Assembly: GCA_039583875.1 (NCBI GenBank)
Contig: CM077161.1
Span: 60,765,885-60,829,884 of the forward strand
DNA length: 64,000 nt
Origin: Platanthera guangdongensis
Lineage: Eukaryota > Streptophyta > Magnoliopsida > Asparagales > Orchidaceae
Reading direction: 5' to 3'
A program made the position numbers and the translations under genes. The notes under the pieces are model-generated. The model searched no databases. It had not been told where the DNA came from and saw only the letters and a list, made by a program, of their open reading frames with translations. Of the stretch, positions 12,267 to 23,849 are shown piece after piece (position 1 is the stretch's first letter; every line of letters starts with the position of its first letter).

Positions 12267-12422
12267 GTTAAATAATCGACTCAAACCTAATTAACGGTGG
12301 ACAATTTAAATGTGATCCCCCATATGGGCACACCACTACTTCCGCTGCTTAGTTTGTCCCCAAACTAAACTCGTGCGGGGGTGACCCAGGGGTTGTGGAC
12401 TGCTACTTTTCGATCGAGGTCC

Positions 12423-12435
12423 GTCTGATACCACT
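12423..12435 (-). other. Gypsy-1 primer-binding site
   Basis: The plus strand reads CTGATACCACT just before the LTR. In the element's sense this is AGTGGTATCAG, complementary to the 3' end of initiator tRNA-Met, the usual primer of plant gypsy elements. Its position directly beside the LTR fixes the boundary at 12436. Confidence 0.85.
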
Positions 12436-15400
12436 TGTAAGACCCCCCCCCCCCCCCTTTTTCCTTAAAAAACCGGGTTCTTAGGCCGAGAACCGCCGCT
12501 TTGCGGTGACACCTTCACGCCCGAGAAGGTCATCACTACAAAACGCTGATCCTGCCGGCCAAATCGATCACAGCTGTAGCAAAATAATAAAGGCAAGTCC
12601 ACAGAAATCACATAAATAGTAAATAAACTCCACGATGGGAGTGTCCACAGATATAATGAAACACTAAAATCTTGGGCTCATGCCCAGTACATCAATGCCT
12701 CAGTATAAATCTCTCATCGCGGAAGCAAAACTAAAACAACTAATAGCGAATAGGACTCACAGTCCCTGCCGTCTGAACTCTGCTACTAGACTGCCCCATC
12801 TCCAAGCATGTCGACTTCCGGGGCTGCTCCTCCATGCTGGGCTCCACGGTCCCCTAAAATGATGTGGTTCGAAAACCATTAGTCTAAAAGATTAAGTACT
12901 ATCACCCCCCGCCCCTTCCCCATGGATCCTAGGAACCGATCGTGGAGAAGGAAAGGAGAGGACATGAAAGTGGAGAATAACAAATAAACAGATGGCGGCG
13001 GAACTAATCTAGCAGTTCTATAGTATATATGACAGCAAATAAGGTATGGAAAATCGAACAAGAAAGTAACCTCAACTTATATGAAAACACATAAGCCAAG
13101 CGATCTTTTGCAGGGATCCTATCATATAAAAAGTCTCATACCAATTTATACGATAGGGTGTCGGTTCTCTAGCAAGCATATATTTATAATACTGTATAAA
13201 AACCTTAACTTATAAGCGCGCTCGCACGAACTTATAAACCAAGGGGTCGTTTTGCAGGGCCTATTGTATAAAGCGTCTCATACCACTAATACAATAGGTG
13301 TCAGGTTATATTCAATGATTATTCTATGAAATACAAATATGCCATGATGTGAACATGCAAGTGCAACTCACCCACTCGACTTTGTGTACACAGACCTTTA
13401 GTTCCCCCTTTCTGGAGCTGAACCTCCCACGATACCTCTTTAGTGGCAAACAAAAGCAGGGGGTTGGGCCTTGACCACCTCTAAACCGGTAATTACACTA
13501 CCAGTCAGACCTATCGTACGCCTCAACGCTGGTGAACTAAGCGGAGCTCCTGCGTACTCTTTCGGGCTGGCGCACCGGACTTAATTGGTCAAGTGCTAAA
13601 CCACACTTGCTGAGTCAACGTATTGACGTTGGTGCATCGACTCACCAATACCGAAGACCCACCACCTTATTCTTATGCACATGCAACCTTATGTATCAGC
13701 TACCGAGCCAAAGTTCCCCGGACCATCCCGTCTGTCATAAACTATAACCGAGCCAAAGCTCATCGGGCCAACCTGCCCATCACAAACCATTACCGAGCCA
13801 AAGCTCGTCGGGCTAACCTGCCCATCACCAAAACCAATGGGCCTGCTGCTCGAGTTTCCCAACTTATCTCCCTGAGGCATCTAGGTGTGTGAAGGTGAGA
13901 CCCTAGATATACTAGTTACTCTTGCATTCCTGTTTTGCCTACAATTTAGGTTGAGCCCAGTACTGCTCAAGGTATTCCCCCTAAAGGGCTCTCGATGGCA
14001 CTAGGAGCTATGATGGGATACGCCCAAAGCTCCCTTTCATAAGGCACTTACTTTTATTGGTTGCTACTCATCTCTCAACCCTTAAATATTATACTGGATA
14101 TAACCATAGTGTATTTGACACTTCCTTTCCTACGAGGAAGACGAAGTTTCACCGACCCCAAGTACACTTAACACTAGCCAATCCAACACTCTATTCATCC
14201 CAACTTCCAACGATGAACTCATTTATATTCATCCAACCCAGCAAACAACTAACCCCAACTCATGTGCCAAAAATCATACTCCAACTTAATTTCTGCAGTT
14301 TTACTAAATGCAGATCACTTAAGATATATGATGTGTAACATGGGAGGTACTCAAAATATTCATCCAGTACCCCTATAATAATTATTAGAGGTCTGTCATG
14401 ACCTTTTTAGCCTAAAACCAGAATTTCATAATTTTCCCTATTTATCTGATATTTATTTAATTATACTAATCATCCAAAAATCCCAAGTTTGAACATGAAG
14501 TACCAATTTCAGACAAGTAAATGCTCTACCAAATTTATGATAAATTAAAAATGGTTATTAAACATAGAATCCAGAGTCTCGCCAATTTCCAGTAAGGTTA
14601 AGCCTATAAATCAATTTTTTGAAGATAACTATTTTTATTAATTTTAAGAGGCAAGTGCAGCAAAACTATTTCCAAAAATTCTGAGAAACTTTAAGGATGA
14701 TTGTAAGGACAAATAAATTCTCTAAGTCAAGTTTCATAATTTATTTGTAAGTAATGAGCTCTAAACAAATTATTGCACAATTTTTCAAGTTATTGAGCTT
14801 GTGAAGTAGGTACTGAAAATATGTATCCAAAAATTCTAATAAAATTCAAACATAGGCACTGAGGTCTAAAACCCCTTCTGCCAAATTTTCATGACATCCC
14901 AATGGGCAGTAGGATCATATTGGCCTAATGATTAATTAGGGTAAAACCATGAGTTACAAAGGAAGTGCTAATATTATTGATCCAAAATTTCCAATTAAAT
15001 TACCAAAGATTCAATCTATCCTTATGCTCATATTACACAAATTTTATTAGTGTTCAAGGAGTTTTACTAACCTAATCTAGCACTAAAATATTTGTGCCCT
15101 AAACTAGGGTTAGGTTTTTGAGGGGCCTACCCTTTCCCAAATCCCCTAATATTTTCACCAGAGGGTTTTAGTTACCCTATCACCCTCCCTACAAAATTTG
15201 AAGTTCATTAAAGGTTTGTTGGCCTCATGCCCTTCACAAGGCACAAAATCCCTTCCTTAGGGTTTGCCCTTAGATCTTAGGGCAAATCTATTCCAATCTA
15301 CCCCATCTTCTATGGGGAGGTGCTAAAAGCCATGCCAAGGCAGTGGCCCCAATTTCAACCTCTATTGAGGTGATTTGGCCACTCAAAACCCATAGTGCAC

Positions 15401-17762
15401 ATTTTGACCAAAATACCCTTTTTAGGGCAAGGCTAGGGTTGAATGATTTCAGTTCAAACCACCTCCAAATGAGATGAAATTTTAACCAGAGCTTTAAAAT
15501 AACCCCAAGCATCTCTCACCAAAATTTGGGTGAGTTTGGAGGTCATTTGTCACTAAATTAATTTACCCTTGATAAATTAAATAATTTCTAAAACTATAGA
15601 AACATTGTCCCCAAAAATTCTCATTTTTGGGCCGTACCTAGATAAAGACTAGGATGACTCCCTATCCAAATTTCAAGTCATTTGGACCAGAGATGAAGGG
15701 TGGGCATCCATTTTAATTTATGTCTAGCCCTAGGTATAGACCCCACCAAAATGAGTGTCCTGGTCAAACCAGGCACCCAAATTGGTTCAAACCAATTTTC
15801 AATTAAAGTAAACACACAGGGCTACATTGTGTTGACCATTTCCTCTGAATTAGTCTCTAGGTATTTGTAATAATTACAAACATTAAATACTTTATATGTG
15901 ACAGAAATGAAATAATAATTTCATGAAGCCTATAGTTTGATTTTATTCCTGCACGAATCTTGGCGCACTAGTGGACGACATCCCTTTTTCTTCAACCTCC
16001 AGCCAACATCCTGGATTGGATTTTCCTGGAGCATCTTCCACACGCTGCCGCCGGCAATCCGGCCACCTCCCCGGCCGGCCACCGCCACCACCACCTTCGT
16101 TGAGGTGGTGGTTGTTGCCAGGCGGCGGCACAGCCACCGGAGAGCCTTTTTTCGGCGATCCCGACAAGTGCAAAATAATGAGAAAAACAAGGAATTTTTC
16201 GAATTGGATCGGTCTCAATTAAGCCTGAACCTTGGCCCTAATGATTGCTATGAACTACCCATGGAAGACGGAGTGGAGGAGCACCTGTGTGGGTGGTTGT
16301 AGCCTTGCCGATCGCCGGATTGTCATGGTGGTGGTGGTGGTGGTCGGATTTCTGCAACAACATAGTGAAACTCCATGGCCCCTTCAAGTAATGGGTAGAA
16401 CTCAATCCCTGGAGTCCAGTCAAGCTTTTAAGAATGAAAATTGGGGTGTTAGGTGGGTGTAGGATGCATTGCCATTATTGGTCCTTAGTCAAAGTTTTCG
16501 GCCATGGTAGGTGGGGGATTAAGCATGGCTCAAACCAGTCAAGGACCAGATGGCTGAAATGGGGCTGCATTCCTTATCCTAGTGAATTGAATGGGGGGTT
16601 GGGGAAGGGGAAGGATGAGCCCCAAAGTCCCCCCCCCCATTACTCCCTTCCCTTTCTCTCTCTTTCCTTTGAAGATTTTTCTCTCTCCTACACACCAAGC
16701 TGAACTTTTGACTCATAACTAACCTAATGGCAGCCCACATGTCCATTTCACCCACCAATACAAGGTTAGCCCAAGTGAATTGGGCTTGAGCTTGAGTTAG
16801 CCCATTTGGGCTAGCTTGACCTAAACCTTGACTAGGGTTGACCTTGGTCAATTTGGTCTTTGAGGTTGCCCATAGTGGGTCCATGGTGACCCATTGGCCT
16901 CCCCTAAGGTCTAGGTTGGGTTGACTTGGCCCTTTGGAGGTCACTTGACCCTTAAACAGGGCACTTTGACCACTTTAGGGCTAGAGTTGACATGGGTCAA
17001 CTTAGCCTTTTTGGTTGACCCAAATGGGTCCTTGGTAACCCATTTGCCTCTCACTAGGGTTAGGAAGGTATGTGTGGGGTCCACTTGGCTAAGGGAACTT
17101 CAATTGGCCCTGTGCAGGTTAGTTTGACCCATTGTAGGTCAGTTTGACCCATTTAGGGTTAGAGTTGACTTTGGTCAACTTAACCTCTTGGATTGACCCC
17201 AATGAGTCCTAGGTGACCCATTAACCTTACTATATGGTTAGGAGGACATGAGTGGGATCCACTTGGCTAAGGGAAGGTCGGTTGACCCTATGTAGGTCAA
17301 GTTGACCCATTTAGGGTTTGAGTTGACTTTGGTCAACTTAACCACTTTGACAGCCCTCCATGGGTCCTTACTGACCCATTGACCCCACTTTAGGTATAGG
17401 AAGACCCTAGTAGGGTTATTTGGGCTTTACTAGGGCACACTGCCCTTAGTTAGGGCACCTTGCCCAATTTTGGCCTAGAGTGGTTCTAGGTCCACTTGGC
17501 CACCCTAGGTCGACTCCAATGGACCCTTAGGGTTCTAATGAATCTTACAATGGATTGATGAGACCATGATGAGGGTCTTGAAGTCTTAGCAAAGCCCCAT
17601 GGTCATCGTAAACTAGGGTTCAGAAATTTACTATTTGCAGACCATAGTGGTCTCACCTATATTCCTAGGTTCACTTGGCCCTCTTGGGCTTCCTAGGGTT
17701 TTGCCATGACCTAGTCATGACAAAACCACTCCTAGGGGTCTAGTTGTTTGAGTGATGTTACA
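12436..17762 (-). repeat. Gypsy-1 right LTR (5' LTR in element sense), 5.3 kb
   Basis: It runs from TGTAAGACC, beside the primer-binding site, to GATGTTACA. The section 14809-17762 matches the left LTR. The first 2.4 kb (12436-14808) has no partner in the window, so a nested insertion inside it cannot be excluded; TGTAACATGGG near 14335 could be one boundary. A run of about 17 C follows the start. No domains were found. It preserves the empty target of the solo LTR at 16517-16521. Confidence 0.85.
16820..17540. repeat. Degenerate tandem subrepeats in the Gypsy-1 right LTR
   Basis: This is the counterpart of the array at 6560-7300. Units of about 155-170 bp contain 'agggttagagttgacttt' and 'ggtcaacttaacc'. 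One unit has a small extra duplication of 'caggttagtttgacccatt' near 17115-17155. Confidence 0.72.
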
Positions 17763-19102
17763 GTGTCAGGACTTTCCATATATAAGTCTTATAAGGTTTA
17801 AGTGATATTCATGTAAATTTCCTGAGTGCTTCGCATCATGTCATGGTCACATAGACTTATTTCTCCCAGCCTGACACGTAGCACCACAACTATATCCATG
17901 AATTTAGTCACAGATTATGCAGAATTTTCAAATTAGAATAAAAAGTAGGATTTGCTGCATACTTCAAAGGTCAGCCAGCAGGAAGAAATATTCTCATTTA
18001 TAAGAGTATAATTCTTTATTCCAAAATCTTTCCTTAATCAAATTTCGACATCCTTTGTTTATTACAAAGGAGGATTATTTACTAAAGTCTCTCCTAGTCG
18101 TTTGAAAGAGAACTTGTCAAGAATAAATTTATTCTGAAAATCTTCCTTGTACTGGATTATATTTGAGTCGTTGGACTTTCCTAATACATCATCTGCCAAA
18201 GGAAAATCAATCTTGTCGTTAGAGAATTCAACTTAACATCTATTTTTCTTCCGGCAGCTAAGCCAAGTATAATGGAAGGACTTAGAGATTTCAAGAAGAG
18301 GTTTTTTTGAGTACTGGCCTTTGAAATATTCTCAAGTCTCCTGTGAAAATTCTGTTATAGTGATCAAATCTTCAAGTGTTTTTTTCTTCAACCACTGCTG
18401 CATCATTTAAAGAAAAGTTCCTTCTTGATTTTATTAAGCAACATCTTTCGTGAAGGACCCTTCTCTGCCCCAAGTTTTTCTTGATCAAGCCAACTATTTC
18501 AAAGGAGATATTTCAAGTGCTGATCAAGGTAAAGAAGTGGAAACCTGCTATAAGGGCTTCTAGTAGAAGACTCAAACTTAAAAGTGTTGAGTCAAAACCT
18601 GTATTCTATTACACCTATAGGATTCTTGTGAATCTGAGCTGTAGGATCTTTAATCCGAGCGTAAATATTTGTTTGTGAATATTGAGGTAGGGCTTGTGTT
18701 ATAGCCTGAGTTGTAGGGCTTGTGTTATAGCATGAGTTGTAGGGCTTGTATTATAGCTCAAGGGGTAAGGCTTAGTGCTTGAGTTTGTAGGGCTCTTTTG
18801 TAGCCCGAGCTATAGGACCTGGAGAAAGGTCTGAGGTAGGGAACATGTGTTCCTGAGTTGTAAGGTCTGAGGATCTGAGGAATGGTTGGAGAAGTTTGTA
18901 CTAAGCTAGCTCACTACTAGATAGGTGAAGGGGGAAAGTGGACGTACGAATTCTTAGGGAATTACTATAAATCTCTGCGTGCAGTGGATTGTCTGTGTGT
19001 TTTACTATTTTTTGTGCTAATTCAAAATAAAATAGCAAAAATAAATAAACTTACTAAATCACCTATGCACCCCTCTAGGTGCATAGTAACCCTTAAATTT
19101 CA
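17763..19102 (+). repeat. Copia-A: Sirevirus-like LTR, left boundary unresolved
   Basis: The 3' end has the same layout as the Copia-B and Copia-C LTRs: 'cctatgcacccctctaggtgcatag', then a short A/T-rich stretch ending in TTTCA, then a primer-binding site. The phrase 'gggaaagtggacgtac..gggaattactataaatc' at 18930-18975 is also shared with them. The palindrome array of the other two LTRs was not found here. The start is unclear: the segment simply abuts Gypsy-1. It may be truncated by Gypsy-1 or belong to a different subfamily. Confidence 0.65.
18690..18850. repeat. Short tandem repeat 'ttgtagggcttgtgttatagcctgag'-like units
   Basis: Imperfect units of about 24-26 bp ('gtagggcttgtgttatagc' plus 'ctgagtt') recur about three times and then decay. 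Similar but more dispersed 'gtaggatctgag' phrases occur in the other Sirevirus LTRs at 23210-23330 and 33960-34100. Confidence 0.7.
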
Positions 19103-19345
19103 AGTAGTATTAGAGGGGAGGTTGTTCAAAAAGGCCTAACAGCTGAGCAAGACTCTTACAGTGTTGGATTGAAGCTATAACACTATAGGTTCTGGAGAGA
19201 ACAATAAGGATCTTAGCTCCATGAAACCGTCCATCTACATGAATTAGAATTTTGGAATCTGGAAGCAAAGAATCTAGCTCTTCATGGAAGCATCTGATCC
19301 AAGAATCTATGTGACTGTTCAAGAGGGGCCTTATGTCGTACACAA
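19103..19345 (+). pseudogene. Copia-A primer-binding site and truncated gag start
   Basis: AGTAGTATTAGAGG (19103-19116) is a mutated version of the tRNA-Met binding site seen in Copia-B. From about 19190 the DNA matches the start of Copia-B and Copia-C gag. The recognisable part encodes 'FGIWKQRI', then a stop, then 'LFMEASDPRIYVTVQEGP'. Homology ends abruptly near 19340, so only the first 50 or so codons survive. Confidence 0.75.
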
Positions 19346-20220
19346 TCCCCGCTCTTTGCGAGATTATCCCAAGCTCGAAAAGAAATGTACAACCCCAAGT
19401 GTTCGGCGAGTGGTGGCTAATTATGATGGAATCTTATGGTGGGCACCACAATATGCTATATATATAAGCCAACCTATGGGTAGGGAACACCATTATCCTC
19501 CTCTCTTATCTTCCCGATCTTTAATACATCTTTCCTCTCTCTAAAGAGTTTCAAGATTGTATCGACAAGGTGACAGAGCAACATTCGTCTAATAATACTA
19601 AACTTATGCCATGGCTAGCTCAAAGGTCCCCAAGCAAGTTACTAAAATGCAAGTCAGCGAAAAAGGCTAAGCCTGTCTTGACGGCCAACGAGCCTCCTCT
19701 CAGCATTATATCTTCCATGCCACGCCCTGGGATCACATACACCTCCTCAATATTGGTCCTAAAAATCCCATTTGCTTATGCAATATTGAACAGATGGCTC
19801 TCATGTGACCACCTTTAGTATGCTTGTAGGGAGACCATTCTAAAGCAAGAGGCACCGAAGAGATTCCAACTGACCATGGTGCTTCATCCAGTGGTAATAC
19901 AAGTCTCCTATTGATCTAGGACAACCCCTCACTCATGGTCGCACTTCCTCAAACCACCATCGATAGTACCGTGAGAACTCTCAGTAACCTATCTATCTCT
20001 TTTGTTTTATTTTTCTGCCCAACTCATTAGTGTTACTTTGTCGTTGTTCAACCTTTTGGGTCTATCGTCCTGGGTTCTTTATAGTCAATATTGCCGACAC
20101 GCAAGTCTAAATACAACCTCACCATTAATTATACCCCCATGTTGAAAGACACAATAGACATCAACTAGTAACTATAGCATCCCTCCCTTATGATGAAGGA
20201 GACATCCTTAACATCCGGTG
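19346..20220. other. Unassigned transposon-like sequence
   Basis: It is not similar to the other elements in the window. It contains TATATATATAAG (about 19452-19463) and CT-rich sequence at 19495-19550, reminiscent of an LTR promoter and leader. No frame gives a recognisable domain. It lies between the truncated Copia-A gag and the Tat-like RT and may be an LTR or leader of the latter's family. That is a guess. Confidence 0.35.
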
Positions 20221-20589
20221 GGTGGATCCTAATTTGGTGATAACCTAAAAAACATCCAAAAACACATCATAGAAAAACTGACAGATGAGTCAACTAGCAC
20301 ATCAAATCGTAGTAGAGGATAACAATCCTTAGGGCATGATTTATTCAAAAGAGATAAGTTGACACACATTCTCCATCACCCAACACCTTTATTAACCATT
20401 ACCACATTAGAGACACAACCAGGATACTGGATCTCTGATACAAAAAAAAACCATAAGAAGATTCTGAACCAACTCCCGGATGGGCTCCTCTAGCTTTGTG
20501 GCGACGGTTCTCCCCTTCTGGCGGATGGGACGTATTTCAGGGTTGAGGTTCAAATGGTGGCATGCCACGTCTATGTCTCTGCCTGGCAT
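20221..20589 (-). pseudogene. Tat-like Ty3 reverse transcriptase, N-terminal part
   Basis: One frame (20407-20589) begins 'HHLNLNPEIRPIRQKGR' and continues 'KLEEPIRELVQ', the entry to RT in Tat/Retand/Ogre-type elements. After a frameshift the palm continues with 'VSNVVMVNKGVG', a stop, 'WRMCVNLSLLNKSCPKD' and 'YPLLRFDVLVDS'. These match the family's WRMCVD..LNKACPKD..PLP signature. Homology stops near 20221, before the YxDD box, so the catalytic core is incomplete. Confidence 0.8.
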
Positions 20590-21277
20590 GTCAGTCGTGC
20601 TTCATGCAAAATGTCGACACTCCTCTAGATGCACTCTAGTATCCTCTCTAGATCTCTCGAGATTAGCCCACTGCTGACCCGCACCTTCTCTGTCATCCTT
20701 GCCCTGGTAAGGACCTCCATCTCCACCACATCTTCTAATACTTCCATCCTAGACTACTCCTCCACTTGTCTCCTATACTCTCCCCCCTGAAATAGTACCT
20801 CATCTTCCTCCACCTCTTCCACTTCCATTACCCTGGTCCTACTCTCTAGTAACTCTTCTGATCTCTCCTCCTTGGCGCAGACCTCCCGTTCATCAACTTC
20901 CTCCACCATCACCACCACTTCTCCCGCGTCGTCAGCTCCTTCACTTCTTCCTCCACAACCACTTCAACATCACCGCCTAGCCCTGTTTGCACTTCCATCT
21001 CCCTTCCCATCTCCTCAGCCTTTTCAATCCAAGAAATGGTGTTAGTGGTCGTCACATAGCACTACCTTACCTCTTTCGGATCCTCCTAATCTAGACATGA
21101 ACTTCTCTGCTGTTGAACTTGATTCACTAATGGATTGATGATGGGATGTAGCGAAAGCATTGATGGGGGCATCCAAAAAGGCATTGAGCTACTCAGAGCA
21201 TCAACGATGATGAATCGAGAGTTCCTCTACACCTCCCAACATTACGTGAAGCCCAACTCCACCCTTGACTTCCTTCC
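20590..21277 (-). pseudogene. Tat-like Ty3 protease-RT linker, decayed
   Basis: On the minus strand this stretch is rich in Glu/Arg codons with many stops, like the acidic linker between protease and RT in Tat-type elements. A recognisable piece is 'KVRVSSGLISRDLERIL' just before RT. Its right end, ...GACTTCC, is the left copy of the Copia-B target duplication. Reading resumes on the other side at 32344, where the protease frame continues. Confidence 0.65.
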
Positions 21278-21479
21278 CATTGGGTCCATTGATCCAAATG
21301 TCCTAGATTTATAAGAAGTCAAACAAGTCAATGGTATACACATAGTTGTATTTGATGTATGTTTAAGTTCATGCGTGCAGGTTAGTCTATGTCATATTGA
21401 TTGGACAGGTGGTCCAAGTGACATTGACAGGTGGACTAAAATAAGCTAACTAAAAAGGCAGGAAAATGCCTAAGTCCAC

Positions 21480-22500
21480 AGGCATTGAGTGAAGCAAGCT
21501 CACTCAACGCCAGATGAACCAGAAGCCAATGACTGTGAAGAAAAATGTCTAAGTCCACAGACGTTGAGTGAAGCCAGTTCACTCAACGCCATATAGCTAA
21601 TAATGCTGAGATAATGCTGGCTGTCAAAGCTTTAAGTGTTAGTAAGGCAGAAAAGTGGCTAAGTCCACAAGCATTGAGTGAAGACAATTCACTCAATGCC
21701 ATATAGCCAAAAACATTGAGTCATGTTATTTCTATCAAAGCCAAAGAAAATCTATCACAGAAAATTGGTTAAGTCTAGAATCATTGAGTGAAGCTTGATC
21801 ACTCAACATCATGCTAGTTCTATCAAGCCAAAGAAAATCTGCCGAAGAAATTTGACTAATTCCAAAAGTATTGAGTGAAGCCTGTTCAGGCAACGCCATG
21901 CTGATTGAGTCAAAGCCTTGGAAAAAAGGAAGAAAATTTTGTCTATGTACAAAAGCGCTGAGTGAAGTCAACTCACTCAATGCCAAAGGGAGAAAGCGTT
22001 GAGTCAAGCTGTTGATGTCAATGCCAAAGAGAGAAAGCGTTGAGTGTAGTCAACACACTCAATGCCTTCATACAGGGCGGAATTTTTATAAGTCCAGTAT
22101 CGTTGAGTGTAGTCAACACAATCAACGCCTTCATGCAGAGCAGAATTTTTCTAAGTCCAGAATCATTGATTGAAGCCAGTTTACTCAACGCTCTCAATGT
22201 CATAGCTTCATAAAGGGATGAAGATCAAGCCAAGGCAAAAAGGCATAGAGTGAAGATTATACACTCAACTCTCTCAACACCAAGGATGCAGAAAGGGCTA
22301 AAGATCAAGCTAAGGCAAAAAGCGTTTAGTGAAGCTTATACACTCAATGCTCTTAATACCTGGATGAGCTAAGTAGTTGAATAAGTTAAAAAGTGTTGAG
22401 TGGAGCTTACTCACTCAACACCTAGCAGAGCAGGAAATTTTCTAAGTCTAGATTCGTTGAGTAAAGCTTGTTCACTTAATGCGTGGGTACTTATCTAAAA
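21480..22500. repeat. Hairpin array in the Copia-B 5' LTR
   Basis: About a dozen units of 60-110 bp each contain an inverted repeat of the form GCGTTGAGTGAA - short loop - TTCACTCAACGC, often preceded by 'ctaagtcca(g/c)a'. Single-base changes are common but the pairing is largely kept. Matching arrays are at 30060-31070 and 32830-33410. Confidence 0.88.
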
Positions 22501-22672
22501 CTTTTTATGTCCAGAATGGCTGACGTCAGCAAAGTTAACAAAATTCCAAAATGATCATGGAAGAGCTACAACTCATCACAAACATCACTATTAGTCTCAT
22601 TCTGTAAAACTAAGGATATAATCTGTCGTTAAAGCAATGACACATGTCAATTATCTTGCAGGATGATGGGAT

Positions 22673-22680
22673 TATAAATA
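22673..22680 (+). promoter_or_regulatory. Probable TATA box of the Copia-B 5' LTR
   Basis: TATAAATA lies after the palindrome array and about 1.1 kb before the LTR end, in a context (GATTATAAATA..GAAGG) repeated in the 3' LTR at 31251. This is the expected place for the RNA polymerase II promoter. The transcription start was not determined. Confidence 0.6.
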
Positions 22681-23770
22681 TAGAAGGTGATTTGGATCGA
22701 GACAAGTTTCTGAGAGATCATTTTATTACGAAACAGAAGAGCTGGACTTCGTCTTCCTCCACCGCCATTTTTGCAGAAACAAGATGATAGAATCGATGAT
22801 TCTGAAGGCTTTTTGAGTTAGCTGTGACAATCAACATCTGTTATAGCAGGATCAGAGGATTTCTCTGAGGAAGAAGAATCAGCCAAGGCCAGCCCTAGCT
22901 GAAGTTGCTTCAAGATCCAAGCCGAGCTGAATTTGAAGATCAATCTTTGGATCTATGAAGAAGAGGTAGAGCAATATGTGTTCTATAAAACAGGTTAGCT
23001 AATAGAATATCTCTCCTCTCCTTCCTTCATTAGCAGAATCAAAATCAAGGTTCTGAGATTACTTCCAGCACAAGCAGCAGATTCTTGAAGAACATCAACC
23101 TTATTACTGTGAAGAAGATATGGATGAGATTAACTAAGCTCGGGAAGAAATAGATTAACAGATTAATTTAAGTTGAGTCAAATCAATATTTCTATTCATA
23201 TTATGTAGGATCTGTTCAAGATCTGTATTGTAAGTCTAGTTTATAAAGGCTGAGTGTTAGAACTGGTGACATATGTATTGTAAGCCTAAGTTATAAAGGC
23301 TGAGTGTAGGATCTGGTATATATCTGAGTGATAGGATCCAGTCTTGGATCTGTGTATGGTAGGGCTATTTTTCTCAGCCTGTATTATTGGGCATTTGTGC
23401 CTGTGGTAGGTGATTAGGTGGTTACTGTGTGGTTGGTCTGATTTCCTGTGTTGAAGGTCTCTGTGGAGACTATATGATCTAGTGGGATCGTGTTGTAATC
23501 TCTGAGGAGCCAAGTTATTGGAGAAGTGCCATGTCTAACATTCTATTACAAAGGCGTGAGGGAAAGTGGATGTACTCATATACTGGGGAACCATTATAAA
23601 TATTTGGTGTGCTGTGTGCGAATGTCTTGAAAGTTGAACTAATCAATCACAACAGGGCCAAAAATCAGTTAAAGGCTTAAAGAACTTTAAGAGATTCAAA
23701 AAGACCTTAATAATCTATTCACCCCGCACCCCTGTAGGTGATTAGATACCCCTGTATTCAAAGACTTTCA

Positions 23771-23786
23771 AGTGCTATCAGAGGGA
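23771..23786 (+). other. Copia-B primer-binding site
   Basis: AGTGCTATCAGAGGGA follows the LTR directly. It matches the tRNA-iMet complement TGGTATCAGAG with one change (GGT to GCT). Confidence 0.85.
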
Positions 23787-23849
23787 GGTTGCTCAAAAAA
23801 GTCTTAACAATATGAGTAGATCTCCAAGGGTAGCTGAGAAAAGATAAGT

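Larger units (their letters stand above)
2471..17762 (-). mobile_element. Gypsy-1: Ty3/gypsy chromovirus (Tekay/Del-like), degenerate
   Basis: Two long direct repeats (2471-7500 and 12436-17762) flank a minus-strand region with the gypsy order gag, PR, RT, RNase H, IN and chromodomain-like tail. The LTR termini in the element's sense are TGTAACAT and TCTTACA. A primer-binding site lies directly beside the right LTR. The left LTR is interrupted by element X at 2470 and by a solo LTR at 4186-6273. Every coding segment has stops or frameshifts. The left target duplication lies outside the window, so insertion cannot be proven from duplications. Tekay/Del is assigned from the short chromodomain-like tail and the IN sequence. 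Confidence 0.88.
21278..23770 (+). repeat. Copia-B 5' LTR
   Basis: It is 2493 bp and matches 29921-32343. Its first bases are CATTGGGTCC where the 3' LTR has TGTTGGATCC, so the terminal TG has changed to CA. It ends AAGACTTTCA next to the primer-binding site. It carries a palindrome array at 21480-22500 and a TATA box at 22673. Confidence 0.92.

Noticed and set aside
11113..12275. Plus-strand open frames over Gypsy-1 gag
   Set aside because: They are the opposite-strand shadow of the degenerate gag, whose zinc knuckle and capsid motifs are on the minus strand.
14330..14345. LTR end at TGTAACATGGG as the true left boundary of the Gypsy-1 right LTR
   Set aside because: The primer-binding site is at 12423-12435, directly beside TGTAAGACC at 12436, so the boundary is placed there. 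A nested insertion starting here cannot be excluded.
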